This document shows, one piece after another, positions 42,902-52,115 of a stretch of 64,000 bases of DNA (position 1 is the first letter of the stretch; the number at the start of each line of letters is the position of its first letter). The stretch comes from Natronosalvus rutilus (lineage in GTDB: Archaea; Halobacteriota; Halobacteria; Halobacteriales; Natrialbaceae), in NCBI RefSeq assembly GCF_024204665.1, contig NZ_CP100355.1:992001-1056000 (forward strand). The letters run 5' to 3'. The translations under genes were made by a program, and so were the position numbers. The notes below the pieces were generated by a model. The model had not been told where the DNA came from. It searched no databases and saw nothing but the letters and a program-made list of their open reading frames with translations.

Positions 42902-44386
42902 ATGGTGTATTCGCTGTTCGAAGCGGTCGTGTTCGCGTACACGGTCCCAGGACTGGGGCTGGAGATGGACGAATCGATCGTGACGATCCTCGGTGGGATC
43001 ACCGTAATCTTGCTCATCGGGGTCTCCGCCTTCTTCTCGTCCTCGGAGATCGCGTTGTTCTCCCTGCCGAAACACCGCGTCGAGTCGATGGCCGAAGAGG
43101 GCGTTCCCGGCGCCGAGCGGGTGCAGGCGCTCAAATCGGATCCCCATCGGCTCCTGGTCACGATTTTGGTCGGCAACAATATCGCCAACATCGCCATGTC
43201 GTCCATCGCGACGGCCGTCCTGTCGATTCACTTTGGCGGCCTGGCCGGGGTGTTTATGGCGACCTTCGGCATCACCGCAATCGTCCTCCTGTTCGGCGAA
43301 AGCGCTCCCAAGTCCTACGCCATCGAGCACACCGAGACCTGGTCGATTCGAACGGCGAAACCGCTCAAAGCGACCGAGTACCTGCTCTACCCCCTCGTCG
43401 TCCTCTTCGATTACCTCACCCGCCAGATCAACCGCCTGACTGGTTCGGCGACCGGCGCCATCGAAACGCCCTACGTCACCCGCGACGAGATCCAGGAAAT
43501 GATCGAATCGGGCGAGCGCGAGGGCGTCCTCGAGGAGGAAGAACACGAGATGCTCACCCGGATCTTCAGGTTCAACAACACTATCGTCAAGGAGGTGATG
43601 ACGCCCCGACTCGACATGACGGCCGTGCCGCGGGATGCCGGCATCGACGAGGCCATCGAGACCAGCATCCAGAGCGGCCACGCCCGGATTCCGGTCTACG
43701 AGGGCAGCCTGGACAACGTCCAGGGCGTCGTCCACATCCGGGACCTCGTCCGAGACCTGAACTACGGCGAGTCGACGGATCTCACGATGGAGGACGTGAT
43801 TCGTCCGACGCTGCACGTCCCGGAGTCGAAGAACGTCGACGAACTGCTGGGCGAGATGCGCGAAAACCGGATGCACATGGCCATCGTCATCGACGAGTTC
43901 GGCACCACCGAGGGGCTGGTGACGATGGAGGACATGGTCGAGGAGATCGTCGGCGAGATCCTCGAGGGCGGCGAGGAGGAACCGGTCGAGGAGGTCGACG
44001 ACGACACTGTCGTCGTCCGCGGCGAGGTCAACATCGAGGAGGTCAACGAGGCCCTCGGCATCGAACTCCCCGAGGGCGAGGAGTTCGAGACCATCGCGGG
44101 GTTCATCTTCAATCGTGCCGGGCGCCTGGTGGAGGAGGGCGAAACCATCATGTACGACGACGACGGAGGCGTCGAGATCACCGTCGAAGAGGTCGAAAAT
44201 ACCCGAATCATGAAGGCTCGACTCGAAAAACTCGGCCTCGAGGAGGACGGAGAAGCGGTCGATGTGGACGGGGACGAGGACGAGCCTCGTGACGACAGTG
44301 ACGGCGACGATGGAGACGGAAGTGGGAACGAGAACGGAAACGGAGACGCGGACACGGACGAGAGCGTAACAATCGAAGACGAGTAA
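42902..44386 (+). CDS. Hemolysin C/CNNM-type membrane protein with CBS pair
   Basis: 494 residues. An N-terminal DUF21 domain with about four membrane helices (ILLIGVSAFFSSSEIALFSLP, ILVGNNIANIAMSSIATAVL, FGESAPKSYAIEH) is followed by two CBS domains (KEVMTPRLDMTAVPRDAGID, RMHMAIVIDEFGTTEGLVTM) and a CorC-type C-terminal domain (EEFETIAGFIFNRAGRLVEEG). The last 45 residues are strongly acidic. Homologues transport Mg2+/Co2+ or regulate such transport. The ATG at 42902 follows GGGAG by five bases, a rare Shine-Dalgarno case here; a later ATG at 42965 is also possible. The frame runs farther upstream into non-coding-like sequence. Confidence 0.9.
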   Translation: MVYSLFEAVVFAYTVPGLGLEMDESIVTILGGITVILLIGVSAFFSSSEIALFSLPKHRVESMAEEGVPGAERVQALKSDPHRLLVTILVGNNIANIAMSSIATAVLSIHFGGLAGVFMATFGITAIVLLFGESAPKSYAIEHTETWSIRTAKPLKATEYLLYPLVVLFDYLTRQINRLTGSATGAIETPYVTRDEIQEMIESGEREGVLEEEEHEMLTRIFRFNNTIVKEVMTPRLDMTAVPRDAGIDEAIETSIQSGHARIPVYEGSLDNVQGVVHIRDLVRDLNYGESTDLTMEDVIRPTLHVPESKNVDELLGEMRENRMHMAIVIDEFGTTEGLVTMEDMVEEIVGEILEGGEEEPVEEVDDDTVVVRGEVNIEEVNEALGIELPEGEEFETIAGFIFNRAGRLVEEGETIMYDDDGGVEITVEEVENTRIMKARLEKLGLEEDGEAVDVDGDEDEPRDDSDGDDGDGSGNENGNGDADTDESVTIEDE

Positions 44387-44573
44387 CCGGTCGGACCGAC
44401 GGACTCGACCCGCGAAGCGGTCTGTTTTGCCGTTCAGAGGCACATTCGAAGGCCGAAACGATGGGGTGGCTACTCGAGCGTCGTGCGGAGGTACCTCGAA
44501 AGTCGAATTGACGAGTCCCACTCGAGCACTGGAGCGATGAGGAGAGACGCTCGAACACCGAACCGATCTCGCG

Positions 44574-45335
44574 CTACTGAGACCGCCCGACCAGCCCCTC
44601 GAGTTCCCGCGCCACGACCGGCGGGACGACCAGTCGCCGTGGGCCGGGCACGTACTGGCCGCCGGGGGTAGCGTACTCGAGGGTGACGATTGCGGTGTCA
44701 CCTACCGTTCGGACGGACGCGTCCTCGAGGTGCTCGAGGGCGATCCGTTCTTCGGGGTCGTGGAGGTAGATAACGCCCTCGTCGGCGTCGATGGTCCCCA
44801 CGGAGCGCAGGAACGAGGAACCGACGAGTGCGATCAGCGCGAGCGGGAGCGAGAACGCGGCGAGAAACGTGAACGGGCCGGCCCCGACGGCGAGTAAGTC
44901 GCCCTGGGAGACGAGACGGCCGGCGAACATCAACGCGCCGACGACGCCGACCATGGCGAGCGTGCCGAGGGCCGCGTCCATCGCTCGTTGGAGGCCACGC
45001 TCGTCGGAGGTCGACACCGGAAGCGGAAGGCCTGCGGAGAGTCGCTCGAGGTGTGCCTGCGTGTGGGCGCTGGCGGCGAGGGCGAGAATTGACGCGGCCA
45101 GACCGAGGAGGGCGGCGACGAGGACGGCCTGTGCGCTCGTCAGATCGAATCCGGTACCGGCGACGGTCGTCGACAGGATGGTCGTTCCGGCCTGTCCGAG
45201 CAGGTCGAACACTCGCCAGACGGCGACGATCGAGATGACAGCGAAGAACGTCCCGACGCCGAACGCCCAGAGCGCTCGCACCGCGCGCGAGGTCGTCGCG
45301 TCCCGCCGCCACTGGATCGGCTGGGCGTCTGCCAT
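44574..45335 (-). CDS. Membrane protein with C-terminal PH-like domain, unknown function
   Basis: 253 residues. Four hydrophobic segments lie at about 20-45, 65-90, 120-140 and 150-175. The C-terminal 75 residues look like a PH-type beta domain (EGVIYLHDPEERIALEHLED, VRTVGDTAIVTLEYATPGGQ). There are no enzyme motifs. It lies 48 bases downstream of the phosphate transporter on the same strand and may be cotranscribed with it. Function is unknown. Confidence 0.75.
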   Translation of the reverse strand: MADAQPIQWRRDATTSRAVRALWAFGVGTFFAVISIVAVWRVFDLLGQAGTTILSTTVAGTGFDLTSAQAVLVAALLGLAASILALAASAHTQAHLERLSAGLPLPVSTSDERGLQRAMDAALGTLAMVGVVGALMFAGRLVSQGDLLAVGAGPFTFLAAFSLPLALIALVGSSFLRSVGTIDADEGVIYLHDPEERIALEHLEDASVRTVGDTAIVTLEYATPGGQYVPGPRRLVVPPVVARELEGLVGRSQ

Positions 45336-45383
45336 ACTCGACGTCGGGCCCGAGCGACCAAAATCCGTTCGATCCGCGGCCGG

Positions 45384-46577
45384 TTACAGGATGACCCAGT
45401 CGACGAGTCGAAAGCCCGCATACGAGAGGACGATCGACCCGGCCAACGAGAGCACCCACGCCAGCACGGTCAATCCCATCTTTCGGGCGCTTACCCCGCC
45501 GCCGTCGGCGCTCGAGGCGGCGTAGCCGCTCCCGATGATCGCACTGACGATGATCTCGTTGAACGAGACCGGAATGCCGTAGAGGACGGCCGACTGGGCG
45601 ATGGCGAACGAGGGGATGAGCGCGGCGATCGACCGGCGGGGTCCGAGCGAGGAGTAGTCCTGGGAGATCGCCTTGATCATCCGCGGAGCGCCCGTCCAGG
45701 AGCCGACCAGGAGGCCGACGCCGCCGCCGACCAGCAGCGCCGTGAGGGGGATCTCGAGGTCGCCCGAGAGGGGGAGCAGGGGGCCGATGGCGAGGCCGAC
45801 CTGGCTCCCGCCCGCCGAGAATGCGACCAATCCTCCGAGGACGAGCAGGAAGTGTCGCTCGCCGCGCTCGATCGTTCCGCGCGTGTCGGTCCAGAAGAGG
45901 AGCGCCCAGAAGAGAGCGACGAGGGCAGTCACCGCGAGCGGGCCGACGAGCGCGGGGCCGGGAACGGCGTCACCCGCTGCGAGCGCCAGCGACGCGCTCT
46001 CGCCGGCCCCGCCGAGGGCGGCGAACTCGATGTTCGCGAGGAGAACGCCGACGACGCCGGCGAGACCGACGATGAGCGTTCGTTCGGAGACGGGTTCGTC
46101 CCGAAGCAGTCGGGCGATCAGGTACGCGATCCCGCCGCCGACGAAGGGCGTGAGCAGCCACAGTGCGGCAATCTCCTGATATTTGGGCCAGGCCGGCGTC
46201 CCGCCCATCGCGAGACCGACGCCGATGATCGATCCCGTCACCGTGAACGCCGTCGCTATGGGGTAGCCCGCGAAGACGCCGATAGCGACCAACACGGCGG
46301 CGATCGACAGTCCGAGGGTGGCGGCGGCCGGCGAGAGGACGACGCCATTGATGAGTTCCGCGCCGACTGCTTCGGAGACGTTCGCTCCCTGCAAGACGGC
46401 ACCGGCGAACCCGAGTATTCCGACCAGAAAGCCCGCTCGCATCACCGAAATGGCGTTCGCGCCGACGGCGGGGGCGAACGGGGTGGAGCCGCTCGAGCCG
46501 GCACCGATCGCCCAGGCCATGAAGAGGCTGGCGAGGGCGGCGAGGGCGAAGGTCAGGAGGGTCGCGATCTCGACCAT
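45384..46577 (-). CDS. pitA: PiT family inorganic phosphate transporter
   Basis: 397 residues, about 10 membrane helices in two repeats. The PiT signature appears twice: GANAISVMRAGFLVGILGFAG near residue 40 and YGIPVSFNEIIVSAIIGSGY near residue 340 (the second has Ser-Phe-Asn in the Asn position). It probably imports phosphate driven by Na+ or H+ in the cytoplasmic membrane. No phosphate regulator (PhoU) lies beside it. The start ATG at 46577 gives the normal N-terminus. A dyad and a shared 11-mer lie upstream (46659-46692). Confidence 0.9.
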   Translation of the reverse strand: MVEIATLLTFALAALASLFMAWAIGAGSSGSTPFAPAVGANAISVMRAGFLVGILGFAGAVLQGANVSEAVGAELINGVVLSPAAATLGLSIAAVLVAIGVFAGYPIATAFTVTGSIIGVGLAMGGTPAWPKYQEIAALWLLTPFVGGGIAYLIARLLRDEPVSERTLIVGLAGVVGVLLANIEFAALGGAGESASLALAAGDAVPGPALVGPLAVTALVALFWALLFWTDTRGTIERGERHFLLVLGGLVAFSAGGSQVGLAIGPLLPLSGDLEIPLTALLVGGGVGLLVGSWTGAPRMIKAISQDYSSLGPRRSIAALIPSFAIAQSAVLYGIPVSFNEIIVSAIIGSGYAASSADGGGVSARKMGLTVLAWVLSLAGSIVLSYAGFRLVDWVIL

Positions 46578-46658
46578 TCGTTCGCTATTCGGCCAACCGG
46601 TACAAGTGTGTGCCGACCCAGCGGCGTCGCCGGACGCGGTTCGAGGCTGTTCGTAGGC

Positions 46659-46692
46659 ACCTCGTGGTCGCTCACCGATCGCTACGCATCGG
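46659..46692. repeat. Palindromic element sharing an 11-mer with 26350
   Basis: ACCTCGTGGTC (46659-46669) is followed by the dyad CCGAT-CGCTACGC-ATCGG (46675-46692). The 11-mer is identical to 26350-26360, where it also precedes hairpins. Lies in the gap between the PiT and DUF5828 genes. Confidence 0.5.
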
Positions 46693-46735
46693 ATAATTGT
46701 CGGATGATGGAGGGGAAGAGAGGAATGTGCCGTCG

Positions 46736-47452
46736 TCAGTTCGTCGTCGATCGCGACCCGTCGCTGGGCTCTGGCGGCGGCTCGACGCCCTCGACAGCCT
46801 CGGCTCGTTCCGTGTCCTTCTCGGTTTCGACGTGCCAGCGGTCGACCTCGTCTTCGTACTCGGCGAGTCGCTCCGAGACGTCGGCCTTGAGGACGTCGTC
46901 GTTGACGTTCACCTCGAAGACAAACCGATCGGCGTTGCCCCGGCCGCTCTGCTGGATGTTCGCGCTGACGAGTTCGTTGTCGAAGTAGTACGGCGCGAGC
47001 TGGGTCATCACCTTCTGGTAGACGGTGTCTTCGACCCGCCGAATCGCCTTTCGACTGGCGGTGTCGGCCGCGCGCGCGACGTAATCGACCGACTCCCGCC
47101 AGCTATCGACGGCCTCGTCGGCCTCGTCGGCCTCGAGGGCCTCGTAGGAGGCGGACAGCTTCTCGCCGGCCGTTTTCAGGTCTTCGTCGGGATTTTTGCC
47201 GGCCTTTTCGCCCTTGCCCTCCTCGACGCTGGCCTGTTCGGCCGTCTTCTCGCTGACCTCGGTCTCGAGGCGCTCGTGGGCCTTGGGTCGCCACTCGTCC
47301 CACTCGTTGAACGCGCGCGCGAACCGCACGCCAGCGTCGAGGTCGGGATCGTCGACGCCCGTCTCGCGGAGCGCCTGGGTGATCCGCTCGCCGTGCTCGA
47401 CGACGTCGCCCCAGTCACCACGGACTTTGAATCCCGAAATACTCTCTTCCAT
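46736..47452 (-). CDS. Conserved haloarchaeal protein, DUF5828-like
   Basis: 238 residues, acidic, no membrane segments. The N-terminus MEESISGFKVRGDWGDVVEH and the charged helical middle fit the family; GRGNADRFVFEVNVNDDVLK near residue 170 may be a beta core. The C-terminal tail is Glu/Pro rich. Its function is unknown. A clear TATA (GTTTATAAC in coding orientation, about 47481-47489) lies about 33 bases upstream of the ATG. The promoter faces that of cydA in a 248-base gap. Confidence 0.8.
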   Translation of the reverse strand: MEESISGFKVRGDWGDVVEHGERITQALRETGVDDPDLDAGVRFARAFNEWDEWRPKAHERLETEVSEKTAEQASVEEGKGEKAGKNPDEDLKTAGEKLSASYEALEADEADEAVDSWRESVDYVARAADTASRKAIRRVEDTVYQKVMTQLAPYYFDNELVSANIQQSGRGNADRFVFEVNVNDDVLKADVSERLAEYEDEVDRWHVETEKDTERAEAVEGVEPPPEPSDGSRSTTN

Positions 47453-47590
47453 TCGGTCGAGCGGTCCTATGTCCCGCTCGGTTATAAACTTCGTCGCTGG
47501 CTAGTGTGGGGTCTTCACGAAGCCCCGCCGACGCCTCCACCCCGGCGCTCGTTTCGTTCCTGTAAGACGTTCGATGTTCCGACCACAAAC

Positions 47591-47613
47591 GATAGGGGGA
47601 CGTTGCCCCTATC
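47591..47613. promoter_or_regulatory. Inverted repeat upstream of cydA
   Basis: GATAGGGG-GACGTTG-CCCCTATC, 8-base perfect arms, lies 88-110 bases before the cydA ATG and upstream of a TATA-like TTTTACA (47631-47637). A good candidate for an operator that controls the oxidase genes with oxygen or redox state. Confidence 0.5.
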
Positions 47614-47700
47614 TCCACCAATGGGCTCGGTTTTACACCCGGCCGACGGCTCGGTCGTAGTGTGCGACGAACCGAACAGTGACGACGGGTACGTCCCGCG

Positions 47701-49125
47701 ATGATCGACCCGGTCCTCGCGAGTCGGCTCCAGTTCGCCCTCACGACCATCGTCCACATCATCTTTCCCGTGATGAGCATGGGCCTCGCGCCGTTTCTCG
47801 TCTACTTCACGTGGAAGGACATTCGAACCGGCGAGGCCATCTATGAGCAGTTGCGCCGGTTCTGGACGAAGATCTTCGCCGTGAGTTTTGTCGTCGGAAC
47901 CGTGACGGGGATCGTCCTCGAGTTCGAGTTCGGCACCAACTTCGCGGCGTTCTCGACGACCGCCGGCGAACTGTTCGGCGGCCCGCTCGCGCTCGAGGGG
48001 ATGATGGCGTTCATGCTCGAGGCGACGTTCCTCGGCGTCTTCGTCTTCGGCCGCGAGCGCGTCGGCGACGCGCTGTACATGGTCTCGGCGGTGGCCGTCG
48101 GCCTGGGAACCTGGCTGTCGGCCGTCTGGATTCTGATCGCGAACTCCTGGATGCAGACGCCGCGGGGCTACGAACTGGTTACCGAGAACGACCAGGTGAT
48201 CGTCACCCTGGTCGACCCGATTGCCGCCTACGCCAACCCCCGGTTCCCGTGGATGTTCGTCCACATGCAAAACGCGGCAGTGGAATCGGTCGCGCTGTTC
48301 ATGGCCGGCCTCGGTGCGTACTTCGTCTTTCGCCATCACGTGTGGGACTACCCCGTCGAGAACGTCGACTTCTGGGAGACGACGCTCAAGTTCGGCCTGA
48401 TCGCACTGATCGTCACCGCACCGCTGCAGGTGATCCACGGCGATCTATACGCCCGCCACGTCTTCGAGACTCAACCCCAGAAGTTCGCCGCGATGGAGGC
48501 CGTCTGGGAGACCGACACCTACGTCCCCGAGTACCTCGTCGCGTTCCCGACGAGTCTCACCGACCTGCTCGATCCACGCGCGAAGAACGTCTTCGGCATC
48601 GGCATCCCCGGCGGGGCGTCGTGGCTCGCCAGCGGCGGCGACCCGCAGGCGACGATTCAGGGTCTCGAGGAGTTCGAGGGGCCCCAGCCGCCCGTCGCGA
48701 TCGTCTTCTGGGCATTTCGCATCATGGTCGCGCTCGGCTTCTGGTTTATCCTGCTGGCCGTCTGGGGCGGCTACCGCTGGTGGCGCGGCGAACTCCTCGA
48801 GGACGACCTGCTCCACAAGGCGCTGATGCTCTCGGCGCCGCTCGGGATCGTCGCGGTCGAACTGGGCTGGATCGTCACCGAGGTCGGCCGCCAGCCCTGG
48901 GTCATCCAGGACGTCATGCGGACGAGCGACGGCGTCTCGCCGGGACTTACTGGCGCCGAAGCGACGCTGACGCTCGCCGGGTTCGCCGTCGTCTACCTTG
49001 GCTTGCTCACGCTCTACGCGTACGTCGTCGCCAGGATCGTTCGCGCCGGGCCGCCGGACGTCGACGGATCCGCCGCTCGAGACGCGTCCGAGACGCCGGC
49101 ATCCGAGGTGAGCGTCGATGACTGA
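47701..49125 (+). CDS. cydA: Cytochrome bd-type quinol oxidase subunit I
   Basis: 474 residues, about nine membrane helices. It oxidises quinol and reduces O2 to water in the cytoplasmic membrane. The heme ligands line up with the E. coli enzyme: His19 in VHIIFPVM, Glu99 and Glu107 in LEGMMAFMLEATF, His188 in WMFVHMQNAAVES, and Met342 in FWAFRIM. The Q-loop is short (S-type), like most archaeal enzymes. GWIVTEVGRQPWVIQ follows. It overlaps cydB by eight bases. Upstream TATA-like and dyad sequences suggest a short leader rather than leaderless transcription. Confidence 0.95.
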   Translation: MIDPVLASRLQFALTTIVHIIFPVMSMGLAPFLVYFTWKDIRTGEAIYEQLRRFWTKIFAVSFVVGTVTGIVLEFEFGTNFAAFSTTAGELFGGPLALEGMMAFMLEATFLGVFVFGRERVGDALYMVSAVAVGLGTWLSAVWILIANSWMQTPRGYELVTENDQVIVTLVDPIAAYANPRFPWMFVHMQNAAVESVALFMAGLGAYFVFRHHVWDYPVENVDFWETTLKFGLIALIVTAPLQVIHGDLYARHVFETQPQKFAAMEAVWETDTYVPEYLVAFPTSLTDLLDPRAKNVFGIGIPGGASWLASGGDPQATIQGLEEFEGPQPPVAIVFWAFRIMVALGFWFILLAVWGGYRWWRGELLEDDLLHKALMLSAPLGIVAVELGWIVTEVGRQPWVIQDVMRTSDGVSPGLTGAEATLTLAGFAVVYLGLLTLYAYVVARIVRAGPPDVDGSAARDASETPASEVSVDD

Positions 49126-50119
49126 CGTCGACGCGCTCGCGGCCGAACCGCTGTTCGGACTCCCGCTCGCGGACCTCTGGTTCGGCCTCCTGTTTTTCAT
49201 CCTCGGGACGTTCCTGTTCCTCGACGGGTTCGACTTCGGTGCCGGCGCGCTGTTCGCGACGCGAGAGGACGCCGAGGAGCGCGAACAGCTTCTCGCCGCG
49301 ATCGGACCGTTCTGGGACGGCAACGAGGTGTGGCTCGTCGTGTTCGGCGGGGCCATGTTCGCGGCGTTCCCGTCCGTCTACGCCAACCTGTTCAGCCGCC
49401 ACTACCTCCTGATGTTCGCTATCCTGGGCGCGCTCATCGTTCGCGGACTCTCCCCCGAGATGTACGAACAGCGCCACGACGAGACGTGGCAGACCTGGTG
49501 GGGGCGGGCGTTCGTCGTCGGCAGCCTCACGGCGCCGTTCTTCCTGGGGATGTTTACGGCGAACTGGCTGCTGGGTGCGACGACGATCGTCACGCTGCCG
49601 GGAATTATCGTCGGACTCGCCCTCGTCGCGCTGACCGTCGTCGACGGTGCGGCGTTCCTCCGGCTGAAGACGCGAGGAGACCTGCGCGACGACCTCCGGA
49701 CTGACGGCTACCGGGCGCTCGGCGCGTACCTCGTCCTGGTCGTGGCGACGATTGGCTCTGTCTACGTCGCGGCGCCCGACCTCCGACCAGGCCTGTTCTC
49801 CGCGCCGGTGGTCGCGCTCGTCGTCGTGACGCTCGCCCTCGCCGGCGTGTACGCGCTGGCGACGCGGGAGGACCGCTACTACCTCGCCTTCGTCGCCGCC
49901 GCGGGGCTCGTCTTCGCACTGGTCGGCATCGTCGCCGGCCTAATGTACCCGGCGATCGACCGGGCCGGCGGCCTGACGGTCGAGTCGGCCATCGTCTCGA
50001 CACTCCCGCTCAACCTCATGTCGATCGGGGCGGCGATCTTGCTCCCGCTGATCTTCGTCTACTTCGTGGTCCTCTACTCCACGTTCAGCGGACCGATCGA
50101 AGCGGGTGAGTCCTACTGA
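49118..50119 (+). CDS. cydB: Cytochrome bd-type quinol oxidase subunit II
   Basis: 333 residues, about nine membrane helices. The early GFDFGAGALFATREDAEER region, WDGNEVWLVVFGGAMFAAFP and the PFFLGMFTANWLLG stretch match CydB. Glu residues in WDGNEVW and the nearby Trp are conserved in the family. It has no heme of its own but completes the oxidase. The start lies eight bases inside cydA, and its stop shares one base with the next ORF, so three genes are coupled. Confidence 0.95.
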   Translation: MTDVDALAAEPLFGLPLADLWFGLLFFILGTFLFLDGFDFGAGALFATREDAEEREQLLAAIGPFWDGNEVWLVVFGGAMFAAFPSVYANLFSRHYLLMFAILGALIVRGLSPEMYEQRHDETWQTWWGRAFVVGSLTAPFFLGMFTANWLLGATTIVTLPGIIVGLALVALTVVDGAAFLRLKTRGDLRDDLRTDGYRALGAYLVLVVATIGSVYVAAPDLRPGLFSAPVVALVVVTLALAGVYALATREDRYYLAFVAAAGLVFALVGIVAGLMYPAIDRAGGLTVESAIVSTLPLNLMSIGAAILLPLIFVYFVVLYSTFSGPIEAGESY

Positions 50120-50409
50120 TGGAGAGAGGGTACAGCGATGAACGATCGAGCGACCGTCCCGACAGCCGACCGGAATCGGAGTCGCGAGCGCTCGAGTCGT
50201 CACCACCACGGCTGGGCTCTCGAGTGCTCCTGACGTGGCTCGAACTCACCGTCGTCGGCATCACCGGCGGCATCCTCGGTGCCACCGTCGGCGGGCCACC
50301 CGGCTTCGTGATCTACCTGGCGACGACCCTGTTCACCGTCGCCGTCATCTTTCACAACGTGAACGAGCTCATCCAGGCGTGGCTCCGGAGCGAGCGGGAA
50401 GAGCGCTAG
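50119..50409 (+). CDS. Small membrane protein coupled to cydAB
   Basis: 96 residues. The N-terminal 40 are polar (MERGYSDERSSDRPDSRPES), then one or two helices (LLTWLELTVVGITGGILGAT, VIYLATTLFTVAVIFHNV) and a short charged end. The ATG shares a base with the cydB stop (TGATG), so translation is coupled. Bacterial cydAB operons usually add a small subunit such as CydX; this protein could play a similar role, though length and sequence differ. No haem or metal motif is visible. Confidence 0.75.
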   Translation: MERGYSDERSSDRPDSRPESESRALESSPPRLGSRVLLTWLELTVVGITGGILGATVGGPPGFVIYLATTLFTVAVIFHNVNELIQAWLRSEREER

Positions 50410-50451
50410 CAGGTCGTTCCCCGGCCGAACCGCCGTCTCGGGCGGGTTCGG

Positions 50452-50498
50452 GATCAGGCTCAGCGTGCAGGTTTGAGATCAGGCTCAGTGGGCAGGTT
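50452..50498. repeat. Two tandem 22-base copies at the end of the Hvo_1808-type gene
   Basis: GATCAGGCTCAGYGKGCAGGTT occurs at 50452-50473 and 50477-50498, a 25-base period. The copies straddle the 3' end of the surface protein gene, so the duplication has changed its last codons or moved its stop. Confidence 0.75.
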
Positions 50499-52079
50499 CG
50501 TGACCTCCCTCGGACTCGAACTCGAAACCGTCCCCGCCACCGTCGGCACCTCGAGCGGGTTTCCACCCATAGCGATCGACGTCGTCGTCCCCGTTTCCTC
50601 GGACGGACGAATCCCCTCGATTCCCTCGACCGTCGGCGCGCCGACGAGTTCGACGCGGCTTCCGTCGACGGCGATCCGATAGGCCCCGGCGAAGGGCTCG
50701 TCGGTTCCGATTCGGTACGTCGCGCTCTCGGCGTCGACTTCCTCGGCGCCCTGGTTCTCGAGCACGCGCTCGTAGGCGCTGGCGAAGCGGTCGGCGGCCG
50801 CGGGCGTGTGGAACTCGAGGGCCCAGACGTGGCCGGTGGCTCCGTTTCCGCCCTCGTCGCCGTCGCCATCACCATCGCCGTCCCCGTTCTCGCCCGAACC
50901 GTCGCCAGACGTCGCCTCGTAGGCGACGAACGTGTCGCCGGCCCACCCCGAAGTGGCGGGATGTGAGTAGTTGTACCGCGATAATTCGCTCTCCTCCTCG
51001 AGCAGGGAGTGATCCAGGGCGCCGTTGGTCCACAACGCCCCGAAGAGGGTCGCCTCGCCGACGGTCTCGGTTCGGATTTCGCTGCTGTCGTCGGTGATCG
51101 GCGACCACGCGGGGCTCGAGCGATCGTCGACCGCAACGTCGACCGGCCGGTCGTCGGGGTAGCGCTCGGGGTGGACGAGCTGGCTGGTGCTCGTCGGCCG
51201 ATCGGCGAAGGCGGCGTCGACGGCGCCCCAGCCACCGGCGTCGTAGACCGACTGGACGAACGTCGGTCCCTCGGCGTAGGGTGCGTAAATCGAGAGGTAG
51301 AGCCCGACGTTCAGCGACCGGTTCGTTTCGCCGGCATCGTCGCCGTCCGATGGTTCGTCGCCGCTCTCTGGCTCACCGTCTCCCTCGAGGCCGCCGTCGC
51401 TCGTTTCCGGGAGACACTCCCACGCCGAATCGTCGCGACACCGCTGCTCGTAGCGGTGGGCGAGCAACGCCGCTTCGCCTTCGATGAGGCCGTTTTCCGC
51501 GCGGCGCGCGTCGATGGTTGTCCCCTGGCGCTCGAGGCCGAACTGCTGGTCCTGGAGGGCGTGGGCGAGTTCGTGGACGAGCGTGGTACGGTCGATTCGG
51601 AGGCGGTCGGCGTCGGGGTCGTCGGTGACAACGACGATTCGCCCGTCGACGTAGAAGCCCAGCACAGAATCGCCGTACAACGAGTCGAACGCCTCGTTGA
51701 CGTCGGTCTCGCCGTCGACGACGAACGCGGCGCGCCAGAGTTCGTTCGTGAACGCGTCCGCGGGCTCGCTCTCGCCGTACCACTCGCGGAGTTCTTCGCG
51801 GGACCACACCTCGACCTCGACGTCCTCGGTGTACCGAAGGCCGCGAAGCTCCTCGAGGCGGGCCATCGCGCGGTAGGTGACGGTCTCGAGTTCGGATCGG
51901 CTCAACCGGGCGGGATCGTCGACGTCGAGCGTGCTCGTCGCGTTGTAGCCGTAGATCGTTCCGAGATCCCGCTCGGCGGAGGCGGGCGCGTCGCTCGGCG
52001 TCGTCAAGGGGGCCGCACAGCCGGCGAGAACGACGAGGAGGGTGATGGTGACGAGAACGAGGTAGCCGCGCGTTCGCAT
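50460..52079 (-). CDS. Hvo_1808-type surface lipoprotein with metalloprotease motif
   Basis: 539 residues. A lipobox at LVVLAGC (Cys21) anchors the mature protein outside the membrane. Residues 165-210 hold VHELAHALQDQQF (His169, Glu170, His173) and a Glu200 in IEGEAAL, the arrangement of zinc metallopeptidases of the gluzincin type. FVQSVYDAGGWGAVDAAF is shared with the next gene. The C-terminal part has low-complexity Gly/Asp runs and a second beta-rich domain. The neighbour (52116-53894) is a paralogue with the same motifs. The function may be surface processing. The gene ends inside a short tandem duplication. Confidence 0.85.
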   Translation of the reverse strand: MRTRGYLVLVTITLLVVLAGCAAPLTTPSDAPASAERDLGTIYGYNATSTLDVDDPARLSRSELETVTYRAMARLEELRGLRYTEDVEVEVWSREELREWYGESEPADAFTNELWRAAFVVDGETDVNEAFDSLYGDSVLGFYVDGRIVVVTDDPDADRLRIDRTTLVHELAHALQDQQFGLERQGTTIDARRAENGLIEGEAALLAHRYEQRCRDDSAWECLPETSDGGLEGDGEPESGDEPSDGDDAGETNRSLNVGLYLSIYAPYAEGPTFVQSVYDAGGWGAVDAAFADRPTSTSQLVHPERYPDDRPVDVAVDDRSSPAWSPITDDSSEIRTETVGEATLFGALWTNGALDHSLLEEESELSRYNYSHPATSGWAGDTFVAYEATSGDGSGENGDGDGDGDGDEGGNGATGHVWALEFHTPAAADRFASAYERVLENQGAEEVDAESATYRIGTDEPFAGAYRIAVDGSRVELVGAPTVEGIEGIRPSEETGTTTSIAMGGNPLEVPTVAGTVSSSSPREVTNLPTEPDLKPAR

Positions 52080-52115
52080 TGGGTCACTCGAGGAGAGCCA
52101 GCGAGTAAGGCATTC

